Shown here: in pieces, positions 1 to 7,004 of the stretch
Position numbering within the stretch: the stretch's first letter is position 1
How the letters are laid out: every line of letters begins with the position of its first letter
Assembly: GCA_964626405.1 (NCBI GenBank)
Contig: CAZVFE010000061.1
Location: 1 to 9,463 of the forward strand
DNA: 9,463 nt
Origin: CAZVFE01 sp964626405
GTDB taxonomy: Bacteria; Bacteroidota; Bacteroidia; Cytophagales; Spirosomataceae
Reading direction: 5' to 3'
Notes under the pieces: model-generated
Told to the model about the DNA's origin: nothing
The model's database searches: none
Seen by the model: only the letters and a program-made list of their open reading frames with translations
Position numbers and translations under genes: made by a program

Positions 1-644
1 CAAAATGATCTTGTTTGTGATCCATCTCCAAACATGGTTAAATCCTCTCCACGCAAGGCTTGTCCGATAAATGCAGGTAAAACTCTTCCATCATTCAATC
101 GCATTCTGGGGCCGTAGGTATTAAATATCCTTACAATTCTAGTTTCTAATTGATGATAGGTATGGTAAGCCATCGTTATTGCTTCTTGAAATCTCTTGGC
201 TTCGTCATAGACGCCTCGAGGTCCAACGGGATTGACATTTCCCCAATAGTCTTCTGTTTGTGGATGCACTAAAGGGTCGCCATATACCTCAGAAGTAGAG
301 GCAATTAATATTCTTGCTTTTTTATCTTTTGCTAAACCTAAACAATTATGAATTCCCAAGGATCCTACCTTTAGCGTTTGTATCGGGATTTTTAAATAAT
401 CAATAGGAGAGGCTGGTGAGGCAAAATGTAGGATATAATCTAATTTTCCTGGAATATTAATGAATTTCGTTACATCTTGATTATAAAACTCGAAATTTTC
501 CAATGGAAATAAATGTTCGATATTCTTTAAATCGCCCGTAATTAAATTATCCATCGCAATTACATGATATCCTTCCTTGATAAATCTATCACATAAATGC
601 GACCCTAAAAATCCTGCTCCTCCGGTAATTAATATTTTTTTCAT
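1..644 (-). CDS. uxs: UDP-glucuronate decarboxylase (UDP-xylose synthase), C-terminus cut by window edge
   Basis: Predicted cytosolic short-chain dehydrogenase/reductase that converts UDP-glucuronate to UDP-xylose with a bound NAD+. The 214 visible codons read openly from ATG at 644 to the window edge; the family is usually a little over 300 residues, so about the last third is missing. Seen: a Rossmann glycine motif GGAGFLGS at residues 8-15; the TSEVYGDP block at 117-124, whose S118-E119 pair corresponds to catalytic Ser-Glu in the ArnA/UXS decarboxylases; the catalytic Y146-x3-K150 in VYDEAKR; NTYGPRM at 176-181; and GDGSQTRSF at the cut end, typical of this family. The TSE and YDEAKR blocks favour UXS over dTDP-glucose dehydratase or UDP-glucose 4-epimerase. 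It starts 2 bp after the ugd stop, and Ugd makes its substrate, so co-expression is very likely. The family arginine equivalent to ArnA R619 lies outside the window. Confidence 0.93.
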   Translation of the reverse strand, partial: MKKILITGGAGFLGSHLCDRFIKEGYHVIAMDNLITGDLKNIEHLFPLENFEFYNQDVTKFINIPGKLDYILHFASPASPIDYLKIPIQTLKVGSLGIHNCLGLAKDKKARILIASTSEVYGDPLVHPQTEDYWGNVNPVGPRGVYDEAKRFQEAITMAYHTYHQLETRIVRIFNTYGPRMRLNDGRVLPAFIGQALRGEDLTMFGDGSQTRSF

Positions 645-646
645 GA

Positions 647-1957
647 TTAATTAATCTGTTTTCTCCCTATAGAAATATAAGTGAATCCTAATTCTTCCAT
701 ATAATTTAATTCATATAAATTTCTTCCATCAAAAATCACTTTATTTTTTAGGGAATTACTTATTTTTTCAAAGTCCGGTGTTCTAAATTGCGGCCATTCA
801 GTAAGGATTACCAAGGCATCTGCATCCTCAACTGCTTGGTAAGGACTTTTGCAATATTCAATTTGCTCTCCGAAAATTTCTTTAACATTTTCCATCGCCT
901 CTGGATCATAAACCGCTATTTTACATCCAAAATCTAATAAAGCTTTAATATTATAAAGGGCTGGAGCCTCTCTGATATCATCTGTATAAGGTTTGAAAGC
1001 CAAACCCCAAATTGCAATTTTTTTCCCTTTAATATTATTGCTAAAATAATTTTTCAAAGGTTGGATTAACTTAATTTTTTGCTCCTCATTTACCTGCATT
1101 ACACTTTCTAATATTTTGAAATCATAATGAAAATCCTTTGCAGTTTTGCTTAATGCTTTTACATCTTTTGGAAAACAAGAGCCGCCATATCCAACACCAG
1201 AAAATAAAAATCTTTTTCCTATCCTTGAGTCGCTTCCAATCCCTTTTCTAATTTCATCAACATTCGCTCCAACTAATTCACTTAGATTGGCAATCTCATT
1301 CATAAAGGTGATTTTCATGGCTAAAAATGCATTAGCAGCATATTTTGTCATTTCTGCACTTCGTTCATCCATGAAAATTATTGGATTTCCTTGTCTGACC
1401 AATGGAGCATATAATCGATTCATTATTTCTCTAGCCCTTTCAGATTCCGTACCAATCACCACTCTTTCTGGCTTCATAAAATCTTCCACGGCTACGCCTT
1501 CTCTTAAAAATTCAGGATTGGACACAACAGTAAAATCAGTTTTTGCAGTTTTGGCAATTTCATTTTTAACCAATTCAGATGTGCCAACAGGAACGGTACT
1601 TTTATCCACAATTATGGTGTAATTTTCTAATAGCGGACCAATATCCTTCGCTACTTTTAATACATATTGTAAATCCGCAGAACCATCCTCTCCTGAAGGA
1701 GTAGGAAGGGCAAGAAATATTATTTCAGCATCCTTGATTCCCTCCTTTAAATTTGTTGTGAAAGATATTCTTTCTTCTTTTTTATTTCGAAGAAACATGT
1801 CTTCCAAACCTGGTTCGTATATAGGTAATTTATTATTGTTTAATGATTGAATTTTGTTTTCATTAATATCAATACAAACTACATTATTTCCAGTTTCCGC
1901 AAAACAAGTTCCTGTAACTAGTCCTACATAGCCTGTTCCTATAACTGCTATTTTCAT
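647..1957 (-). CDS. ugd: UDP-glucose 6-dehydrogenase
   Basis: Cytosolic enzyme that oxidises UDP-glucose twice with NAD+ to UDP-glucuronate, for surface polysaccharide synthesis. The 436 residues are full length for the bacterial family. Seen: N-terminal NAD-binding motif GTGYVG (7-12); STVPVG at 120-125; NPEFLREG at 147-154; the central-helix residues K205 and N209; and the catalytic block GVGYGGSCFPKD with nucleophile C261 and D265, matching Cys260, Lys204, Asn208 and Asp264 of the Streptococcus pyogenes enzyme. The C-terminal UDP-binding domain begins about residue 312 (KKIAIWGLAFKPYTDDIRE). The start ATG at 1957 is placed directly before the KIAVIGTGYVG strand, so no earlier start is needed. 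The leader is A/T only, with no Shine-Dalgarno site. It lies 60 bp after pafA and 2 bp before uxs, so it may begin its own sub-operon for nucleotide-sugar supply. Confidence 0.97.
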   Translation of the reverse strand: MKIAVIGTGYVGLVTGTCFAETGNNVVCIDINENKIQSLNNNKLPIYEPGLEDMFLRNKKEERISFTTNLKEGIKDAEIIFLALPTPSGEDGSADLQYVLKVAKDIGPLLENYTIIVDKSTVPVGTSELVKNEIAKTAKTDFTVVSNPEFLREGVAVEDFMKPERVVIGTESERAREIMNRLYAPLVRQGNPIIFMDERSAEMTKYAANAFLAMKITFMNEIANLSELVGANVDEIRKGIGSDSRIGKRFLFSGVGYGGSCFPKDVKALSKTAKDFHYDFKILESVMQVNEEQKIKLIQPLKNYFSNNIKGKKIAIWGLAFKPYTDDIREAPALYNIKALLDFGCKIAVYDPEAMENVKEIFGEQIEYCKSPYQAVEDADALVILTEWPQFRTPDFEKISNSLKNKVIFDGRNLYELNYMEELGFTYISIGRKQIN

Positions 1958-1971
1958 TTATTTATTTATTT
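1956..1971. repeat. Four ATTT tetranucleotide copies at the ugd start codon
   Basis: Four exact ATTT units run in tandem; read on the minus strand they give AAAT repeats that run straight into the ATG of ugd (the last copy overlaps the start codon). They also form the A-rich, Shine-Dalgarno-free leader commonly seen in Bacteroidota. Four copies is short for a slippage tract, so a regulatory role is not shown. Confidence 0.6.
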
Positions 1972-2017
1972 TAATGGTTAAGTAAAATTAATCAATTTTA
2001 TGCATTTTGATTTATCT
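1958..2017 (-). promoter_or_regulatory. 60-bp gap upstream of ugd; possible weak promoter or processing site
   Basis: This is the only sizeable gap inside the minus-strand gene array. It is nearly all A/T. On the minus strand it contains TAAAATTG and TAATTTTA, each one base off the Bacteroidota -7 consensus TAnnTTTG, but neither has a TTTG box at the expected distance upstream. An A/T-only inverted repeat (7-bp arms at 1983-1989 and 1994-2000, 4-base loop) is present, but it has no G/C pairs and would be a poor intrinsic terminator. A separate start for ugd-uxs is possible but not established. Confidence 0.25.
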
Positions 2018-3655
2018 TCATTCGATAATTATTGGAACGCCTATATTCCCCGTTGGGGCATCAATTTTTAGCCAATTGGCTAGAGTAGCGCTTATATCTT
2101 GGATATTGACCTGTTTTTTATAATTTGTATTAGGAGTTTTCCAACCATAAAATATTATCGGTACATGAGAATCATATTCATAAATACTTCCATGGGTGGT
2201 ACCTTTTGATCCTCCAATAAACCATTGTGATTTTAATAAAATCATTAGATCTCCAGATCGTAGTGGATGATATCCATTCTTTATTTTTTCTGCCAAAATA
2301 GGATTGATATTTTCTTTTCCAATTTCTTTTAAATCAATTAATCTTGAAAAACCATCCATTCTTTTTAAACTTTCATAAATATTTTCAATGATTTGGGATT
2401 TGTTCAGATTGAATTTTTGGATATTCTCATGATTCAAATAAATTTGATTATTATCATATGCTTTAATCAATTCTATATCACCAAATTTTGTATGTAAATT
2501 TGATTCGATATTATTTTTTGCATCTAAAAATTTAAATACTCCACCAGCCATTTTGAAATTATTTAAATAGCTCGGAACATCTGCAACAGCATGGTCTGCA
2601 CTTAGAAAAACTAAATAATTTCCATTGCCAATCTCCTGGTCTAATTTTTTCAATAATTTCTCTATTTCTAAATCTAAACGAAGATATACATCCTCAATTT
2701 CCACTGAATGTGGCCCAAAACTATGTCCCACATAATCTGTAGAAGAATAGCTTATTGCTAGAAAATCTATGGTGTTTTTCTTTCCTAATTCTTCATTTTC
2801 TATTGCTTTAAAGGCAAAATCTGTTACAATTGAATTTCCAAATGGACTTGTTAGAATATTGCTTTCCTTTCTACCTCCCGCATTTAAATCATGGGGGAAT
2901 CCAGAATCCTTATTTCCAGCTATATAATTTTCATAATTATTTGAATCCTCAACTCCCATTCTATAGGTTTCAAGTGGGTATAGGGTATTCCAAGAATTTT
3001 GTAAATATTTCTCAGTTGGATTGGACGCATTCAGTGTTTTTACCCATTCTGGTAAATCATTCATATAATAGGAAGAACTTATCCAGGTTCCAGTTTTTGA
3101 ACTATACCAAAAAGCCCCATCCGCCGAATGGCCCCCTGGCAAAATTGAGCCTCTATCCTTTATGGAAACAGCTATTGTTTTAGATTTAAAATCTTGCGAC
3201 AATTTTAATTGATCTGAAATGGTTGAGGTCCATAAATTTCTAGGGGACATCTGTCCATCAGATTCAGATGTTCCAACACCTGTGACAGTTTTATCCTCCA
3301 CACAATACATTGATTCTCCTGTATTTACTTCTGTCCATTCATTTCCTACTATCCCATGAATTGCCGGTACGGAACCGGTATAGACAGAAGCATGTCCTGC
3401 CGCAGTTACAGTTGGTCCATACGAGTAATATCCATTCTCGCAATTTAGTCCTTGATTTCTTAATCGATTAAAGCCTCCCTTGCCGAATCTTTCTCCAAAT
3501 CGATTTAGATAATCATATTTCATTTGATCTACAATAATTCCTACCACTAATTTAGGTTTTACAGGAATGGTTGTATCTGAATTTTTTCTATTTTTTTGAG
3601 CAAAAATTCCTAGGGAAATGAATAAATAAAAAATAATTAAATTAATTTTTTTCAT
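2018..3655 (-). CDS. pafA: Secreted PafA-type alkaline phosphatase (phosphate monoesterase)
   Basis: Exported member of the alkaline phosphatase superfamily that hydrolyses phosphate monoesters with two Zn2+ ions. The 545 residues match the length of Elizabethkingia PafA (about 546). Seen: a signal peptide at 1-20 (KK, a hydrophobic run, then GIFAQ), probably cleaved after Q20. The zinc ligands line up as D43, T84 (nucleophile, in GPTVTAAGHAS), D307 and H311 (TDYVGH), D354-H355 (SADH) and H488 (TTHGS). N105 (VGNEW) and the K166/R168 pair (IKDRGS) correspond to PafA N100, K162 and R164, the residues that favour monoesters over diesters; this argues against a plain nucleotide pyrophosphatase/phosphodiesterase. 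Its ATG overlaps the TGA of the preceding HsdR-N-like gene as ATGA, implying translational coupling. Family knowledge: PafA enzymes scavenge phosphate outside the cytoplasm, often without phosphate repression; whether that holds here cannot be read from the DNA. Confidence 0.93.
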   Translation of the reverse strand: MKKINLIIFYLFISLGIFAQKNRKNSDTTIPVKPKLVVGIIVDQMKYDYLNRFGERFGKGGFNRLRNQGLNCENGYYSYGPTVTAAGHASVYTGSVPAIHGIVGNEWTEVNTGESMYCVEDKTVTGVGTSESDGQMSPRNLWTSTISDQLKLSQDFKSKTIAVSIKDRGSILPGGHSADGAFWYSSKTGTWISSSYYMNDLPEWVKTLNASNPTEKYLQNSWNTLYPLETYRMGVEDSNNYENYIAGNKDSGFPHDLNAGGRKESNILTSPFGNSIVTDFAFKAIENEELGKKNTIDFLAISYSSTDYVGHSFGPHSVEIEDVYLRLDLEIEKLLKKLDQEIGNGNYLVFLSADHAVADVPSYLNNFKMAGGVFKFLDAKNNIESNLHTKFGDIELIKAYDNNQIYLNHENIQKFNLNKSQIIENIYESLKRMDGFSRLIDLKEIGKENINPILAEKIKNGYHPLRSGDLMILLKSQWFIGGSKGTTHGSIYEYDSHVPIIFYGWKTPNTNYKKQVNIQDISATLANWLKIDAPTGNIGVPIIIE

Positions 3656-4107
3656 TTTGGAAATGGGATTTTATCTAATTGATTTTTAAATAATTTTTTA
3701 TTTTGAATATCGAATATTTCAATTTCAAGACCATTGCTTATTATAAGATAATTTGCCTTGTGGAATTCTTGGTATTGACTTATTTGATTCCAGGTTTTTT
3801 CTTCAAGCTTTACTTCTGGCGATTTACATTCAATAATTAAATAGGGAGCCCCATTCGTATCAAATATGCAAATATCCGTTCTTCTTAATTGATTATTAAT
3901 TCTAAATCCTCTTTCAATTTGAATAAGATTTTTCGAATAGCCTAAATCATTTATCAAAAATGATAAAATAATTTGGCGAACCCATTCTTCCGGTGTTAAA
4001 TTTCTGTAAATCTTGGAGGATTCATCCCAAATCATCACTAATTCTTTTTCCTGTTTTACTTTGAATTCAGGTATTGGGAAAAGGATGCTTTGGTTTTTTG
4101 AATTCAT
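3652..4107 (-). CDS. Stand-alone HsdR N-terminal-like (HSDR_N_2 type) PD-(D/E)xK protein, role unknown
   Basis: A 151-residue protein resembling only the N-terminal nuclease domain of type I restriction HsdR subunits. Seen: LTPEEWVRQ at 37-45, typical of the family start; RTDICIFD with D78; IIECKSPE with E93 and K95, giving a D-x14-E-x-K core as in PD-(D/E)xK nucleases; and the QISQYQ helix (108-113) that usually follows. No helicase or translocase domain is present, and no HsdM or HsdS gene is in the window, so it is not a working type I restriction enzyme. I recall similar short proteins as common in Bacteroidota genomes, without a known function. It starts 2 bp after the TPR gene and ends in a 4-bp overlap with pafA, so it is embedded in the operon. 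It has no signal peptide, so it should stay in the cytoplasm, unlike its TPR and PafA neighbours. Confidence 0.85.
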   Translation of the reverse strand: MNSKNQSILFPIPEFKVKQEKELVMIWDESSKIYRNLTPEEWVRQIILSFLINDLGYSKNLIQIERGFRINNQLRRTDICIFDTNGAPYLIIECKSPEVKLEEKTWNQISQYQEFHKANYLIISNGLEIEIFDIQNKKLFKNQLDKIPFPK

Positions 4108-4109
4108 GT

Positions 4110-5471
4110 TTAATTACAAAATTGATCTATTTTTTCATAGGCCTTCTTATTTCCTAATTCTCCAGCTTTACTTAGGTTTTCACATCCTTTAAGATCTCCT
4201 AAAGCAATTTTATTTATCCCAATTAAATATTCACTTTGGTGTAAACTTGGGTTTAAAATTAAGGCGTTTTCACAATCAAAAATTGCCTTATACAGCATTC
4301 CGATTTGAGATAGGGCTATCGCTCTATAAAAATAGCTTGGTGCATAAAAAGGATTAATGGTTATACTTAAGTCTAAATCCTTTAGAGCATTATTATAATC
4401 GTTCAATTTAATTTTTGAATAACCTCTATTGAAATATAAATTATCAAATTTTTCAATATTTTGATTTATTTCCAAACTGATATTTAATTCACTTAGAATT
4501 TTTTTATATTCGGTTTCTTCTATTTTTAAATCTTTCCAACGAACCTTTGTAGCATATTTTTTTGGATCAAATTCTTCTGCTAAATCAAAATCCATTTTCG
4601 CACCAGTAAAATCACCAAGTTTTTCCTTTGCAAATCCCCTTCCATAATAAGCATCAGGATTTTCTTTATTTAAATTTATTGAATTTGAATAGGCTTGAAC
4701 TGCCTCATTTAAGAATTTATTATCAGAATTTAATTCCTTTGAATTTATATAGGCAAATCCCAATAAATTCCATAGTTCAGAATTTTCACTATTGATATCT
4801 ATGGCTTGCTTGATATATTTAATGGCTTCATTGAAATTATTCAATTTTAATTGAGCATTACTTATTCCAATTAAGTTCTTAATATTTTTTTGATTAAGTT
4901 TATTCGCATTTTGATAATCCTCTAGACTACCATTAAAATCATTTGTCAGATATTTGAGTTCACCTCTCAGACTAAAGGCATTCGCATAGTTTTCAACTAA
5001 ATTTATAGATTTGTTTAAATCTGAAATAGCGCCCATGTATTCACCTAAATTTTTCTTTACTAAAGCCCTGGAATAATAACTTAGATTATCAATTGGGTTA
5101 ATTCTAATAGTTTCATCATAATCTCTAAGCGCTAATTTATAATTACCTTGATTAAAATACGATTGAGCTCTTGCGTTATAAGCTTCAAAATAATTATTTT
5201 TTAAATTAATAGATTCTGAAAAATCATTATTTGCCCCAGAAAAATCCCTTAAATTATATTTTGCTAATCCTCTAAAATAATAAGGTTCCGGTTGTGGATC
5301 CTTGCTATTATTATAGATGATTTTATTAAAGAATTGAACAGCTTCAAAATAATTTTTTGAATTTAGATGTTCAATCCCAGATTTATAAGTTCTATCAATT
5401 TGAGCAATTGCAAATCCTGAATAACTAAAAAAAAGTAGAAGAAGGAGTAGGTTCTTAAAATTCGGTTTCAT
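4110..5471 (-). CDS. Secreted tetratricopeptide-repeat protein
   Basis: A 453-residue TPR protein with a signal peptide at about 1-24 (a leucine-rich core, then SGFAIAQ), so probably periplasmic. TPR units of about 34 residues run from 27 to about 305: roughly 27-60, 63-96, 97-130, 131-164, 165-198, 199-232, one longer unit with a small insertion at 233-271, and 272-305. Residues about 306-343 break the pattern. Three more units follow at about 344-377, 378-411 and 412-445. Repeated AxxDxxxxIxxNP-like helices are visible. The tail GDLKGCENLSKAGELG plus a final C452 is a form often seen at the end of Bacteroidota TPR proteins. No catalytic domain is visible; a protein-binding scaffold role is inferred from the fold alone, and the partner is unknown. 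The start follows TC and seven A residues after the menA stop, with no Shine-Dalgarno site. Confidence 0.88.
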   Translation of the reverse strand: MKPNFKNLLLLLLFFSYSGFAIAQIDRTYKSGIEHLNSKNYFEAVQFFNKIIYNNSKDPQPEPYYFRGLAKYNLRDFSGANNDFSESINLKNNYFEAYNARAQSYFNQGNYKLALRDYDETIRINPIDNLSYYSRALVKKNLGEYMGAISDLNKSINLVENYANAFSLRGELKYLTNDFNGSLEDYQNANKLNQKNIKNLIGISNAQLKLNNFNEAIKYIKQAIDINSENSELWNLLGFAYINSKELNSDNKFLNEAVQAYSNSINLNKENPDAYYGRGFAKEKLGDFTGAKMDFDLAEEFDPKKYATKVRWKDLKIEETEYKKILSELNISLEINQNIEKFDNLYFNRGYSKIKLNDYNNALKDLDLSITINPFYAPSYFYRAIALSQIGMLYKAIFDCENALILNPSLHQSEYLIGINKIALGDLKGCENLSKAGELGNKKAYEKIDQFCN

Positions 5472-5480
5472 TTTTTTTGA

Positions 5481-6377
5481 TTATTGTATAAATTGACTGA
5501 TACCAAATACGATTACCATCCATAAAGTGCTTAAGGCAGTCTTTTTTAAATATGGATCTAATTCCTCTGGTTTCATTTTATTATTTATTTCAAAGAATAA
5601 TTTCAAAAGGGGTAATATTCCTAAAGCTAAAAGTAAATAGGAATATAAGTTGTTAAAAAATAAGTTATAAATCAAGAAGCCTATACATCCAAATAGAATT
5701 AATATTTTTTGATAAACGATTCCTTTGTTGAAACCCATTCTTACAACCATCGAAATTTTCCCATTTTTTTTGTCATTTTCTAGATCTCTTAAATTATTAA
5801 GATTTAGCACTGCAATGGATAAAAATCCTACCGAAGATGCGGGCATTAATATCCAAAAATTAAAATCCAAGGTCTGTAAATAATAAGAACCCATGGTGCC
5901 AATTAATCCAAAAAATAGAAAGACAAATAAATCTCCAAGTCCTAAATATCCATAAGGTTTTTTCCCCATCGTATAGCCAATGGAAGAGAGAATGGCAAAA
6001 ATGCCGAGCGAGAAAAATATCAAGATTTCATTTAAACTAGCCTGTTTTAAGCTGAAATAGATTAAGCCAATTCCAGTTAAGAAGGAAATGGTGATTAGGA
6101 AGTAAATCCCTTTTTTCATTTCATTTAGACTGATTTTTCCAGTTTGAACCGTTCGCATGGCAACTTTTCTATCTAAATTATCCGTTCCTTTCTTTGAGTC
6201 CCCATAATCATTTGCAAAATTGGATAAGATTTGTAGGAATAGGGTTGTTAAAATGGTTAGTATCCCTGTTATAAATGAAAAATTACCCTTAGAAAAAGCT
6301 AAAAAATTGCCGAGCAATATATTTGCTAATGCTAAGGGTAATGTTCTAGGTCTTGCTGCTTCGATCCAGCGATTCAT
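5481..6377 (-). CDS. menA: 1,4-dihydroxy-2-naphthoate polyprenyltransferase (menaquinone synthesis)
   Basis: Inner-membrane UbiA-family enzyme that joins a polyprenyl chain to 1,4-dihydroxy-2-naphthoate, giving demethylmenaquinone. The 298 residues are normal length. Seen: the N-terminal WIEAARPRTLPLA block typical of MenA; the first Mg2+/diphosphate motif N56-D57-x2-D60 in NFANDYGDSKKGTDN; a second acidic motif D198-x3-D202 in NLRDLENDKKNGK; and YGYLGLGDLFVFLFFG at 142-157, a MenA hallmark. About nine hydrophobic segments can be traced (near 15-29, 36-52, 91-109, 116-136, 146-166, 174-194, 222-241, 244-262 and 283-297). The combination fits MenA better than UbiA or protohaem farnesyltransferase. 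It starts 1 bp after the glutathione peroxidase stop and ends 9 bp before the TPR start. No other men genes are in the window. Confidence 0.95.
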   Translation of the reverse strand: MNRWIEAARPRTLPLALANILLGNFLAFSKGNFSFITGILTILTTLFLQILSNFANDYGDSKKGTDNLDRKVAMRTVQTGKISLNEMKKGIYFLITISFLTGIGLIYFSLKQASLNEILIFFSLGIFAILSSIGYTMGKKPYGYLGLGDLFVFLFFGLIGTMGSYYLQTLDFNFWILMPASSVGFLSIAVLNLNNLRDLENDKKNGKISMVVRMGFNKGIVYQKILILFGCIGFLIYNLFFNNLYSYLLLALGILPLLKLFFEINNKMKPEELDPYLKKTALSTLWMVIVFGISQFIQ

Positions 6378-6378
6378 A

Positions 6379-7002
6379 TTATAATTTAATTGCTTCTAAA
6401 AACTCTTTATTATCTGGCTTTACTCCCGAAGCAAAAAATTTAACCAATTCGCCTTTTTCATTGATAAGATATTTGCAAAAATTCCATGATGGTTCTTTCT
6501 CGTTCCATCCATTTAAATTTTTGTCGGTTAGCCATTTGTAAAGTTCACACTTTTCTTTCCCTTTTACAACAACTTTTTCCATCATTTGAAAACTTACTCC
6601 GTAATTTAATTTACAGAATTGAGCGATTTCCTCATTTGAACCAGGCTCTTGTCCCCCAAATTGATTTGCTGGGAAGCCTAAAATAACGATTTCAGGATGA
6701 GCCTTATGGAATTTCTCCCAATCTTCATATTGGGGAGTATACCCACATTTTGAGGCAACATTCATGATTAAAATTTTCTTTCCTTTGAAATTGGAAAAAT
6801 CAATTTCATTTCCAGCTATTCCTTTTAGTTTAAAGGAATAAATTGATTTTGGACTTTCGAATTCATTCATTTCATTTGGTCTTGATTCGATATTCTTTGA
6901 AGTAAATGGGATGGCTAACATCGTTAAGATTGAGCCCATTTTTAATGCTGCAATTATCATAATTATTGGTATTAAATAGATAAAGAATTTTTTTCTAAAC
7001 AT
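6379..7002 (-). CDS. Membrane-anchored glutathione peroxidase family protein (Cys type, probably thioredoxin-dependent)
   Basis: Thiol peroxidase that reduces H2O2 or organic hydroperoxides. Seen: an N-terminal hydrophobic stretch (about 6-33) after a basic start (FRKK), read as a membrane anchor or uncleaved signal, then the GPx fold from about residue 53. Peroxidatic C86 sits in NVASKCGYTPQY; Q114 in FPANQFGGQEPGS; W173-N174 in PSWNFCKYLI, completing the Cys-Gln-Trp-Asn tetrad. C86 is encoded by TGT, so this is not a selenoprotein. C130 in EEIAQFCKLNYG sits where the resolving cysteine of thioredoxin-dependent GPx enzymes is found, so thioredoxin rather than glutathione is the likely reductant (inference). 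The 207 residues exceed the roughly 160 of the cytosolic form by about the anchor length. The start at 7002, 2 bp after the argS stop, is favoured by tight coupling; M45 would give a soluble form. The nearest E. coli counterpart would be BtuE. Confidence 0.93.
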   Translation of the reverse strand: MFRKKFFIYLIPIIMIIAALKMGSILTMLAIPFTSKNIESRPNEMNEFESPKSIYSFKLKGIAGNEIDFSNFKGKKILIMNVASKCGYTPQYEDWEKFHKAHPEIVILGFPANQFGGQEPGSNEEIAQFCKLNYGVSFQMMEKVVVKGKEKCELYKWLTDKNLNGWNEKEPSWNFCKYLINEKGELVKFFASGVKPDNKEFLEAIKL

Positions 7003-7004
7003 TT

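Noticed and set aside
1146..1622. Plus-strand open frame of about 158 codons inside ugd
   Set aside because: It lies entirely within ugd on the opposite strand, resembles no known family, and ugd is supported by all its catalytic motifs.
1983..2000. A/T-only inverted repeat after pafA as an intrinsic terminator
   Set aside because: The 7-bp stem has no G/C pairs and would be too weak; such repeats are expected by chance in A/T-rich spacers.
2048..2058. CCCC-GTT-GGGG inverted repeat as a possible terminator of pafA
   Set aside because: The stem has only 4 bp, lies inside the pafA coding region about 30 bp before the stop, and has no T-tract after it on the minus strand.
2830..3183. Plus-strand open frame inside pafA
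   Set aside because: Antisense shadow of a well-supported gene, with an aromatic and proline-rich composition typical of a non-coding frame.
3652..4107. Type I restriction-modification or other defence system
   Set aside because: Only an N-terminal-like domain is present; no translocase, methylase, specificity subunit, integrase or phage-related gene is in the window.
6353..6686. Two short plus-strand frames over the menA/peroxidase junction and the peroxidase gene
   Set aside because: They overlap each other and the real genes, and have no recognisable domain or promoter.
6733..6760. Possible selenocysteine in the glutathione peroxidase
   Set aside because: The peroxidatic residue C86 is encoded by TGT, not TGA, and the reading frame is uninterrupted.
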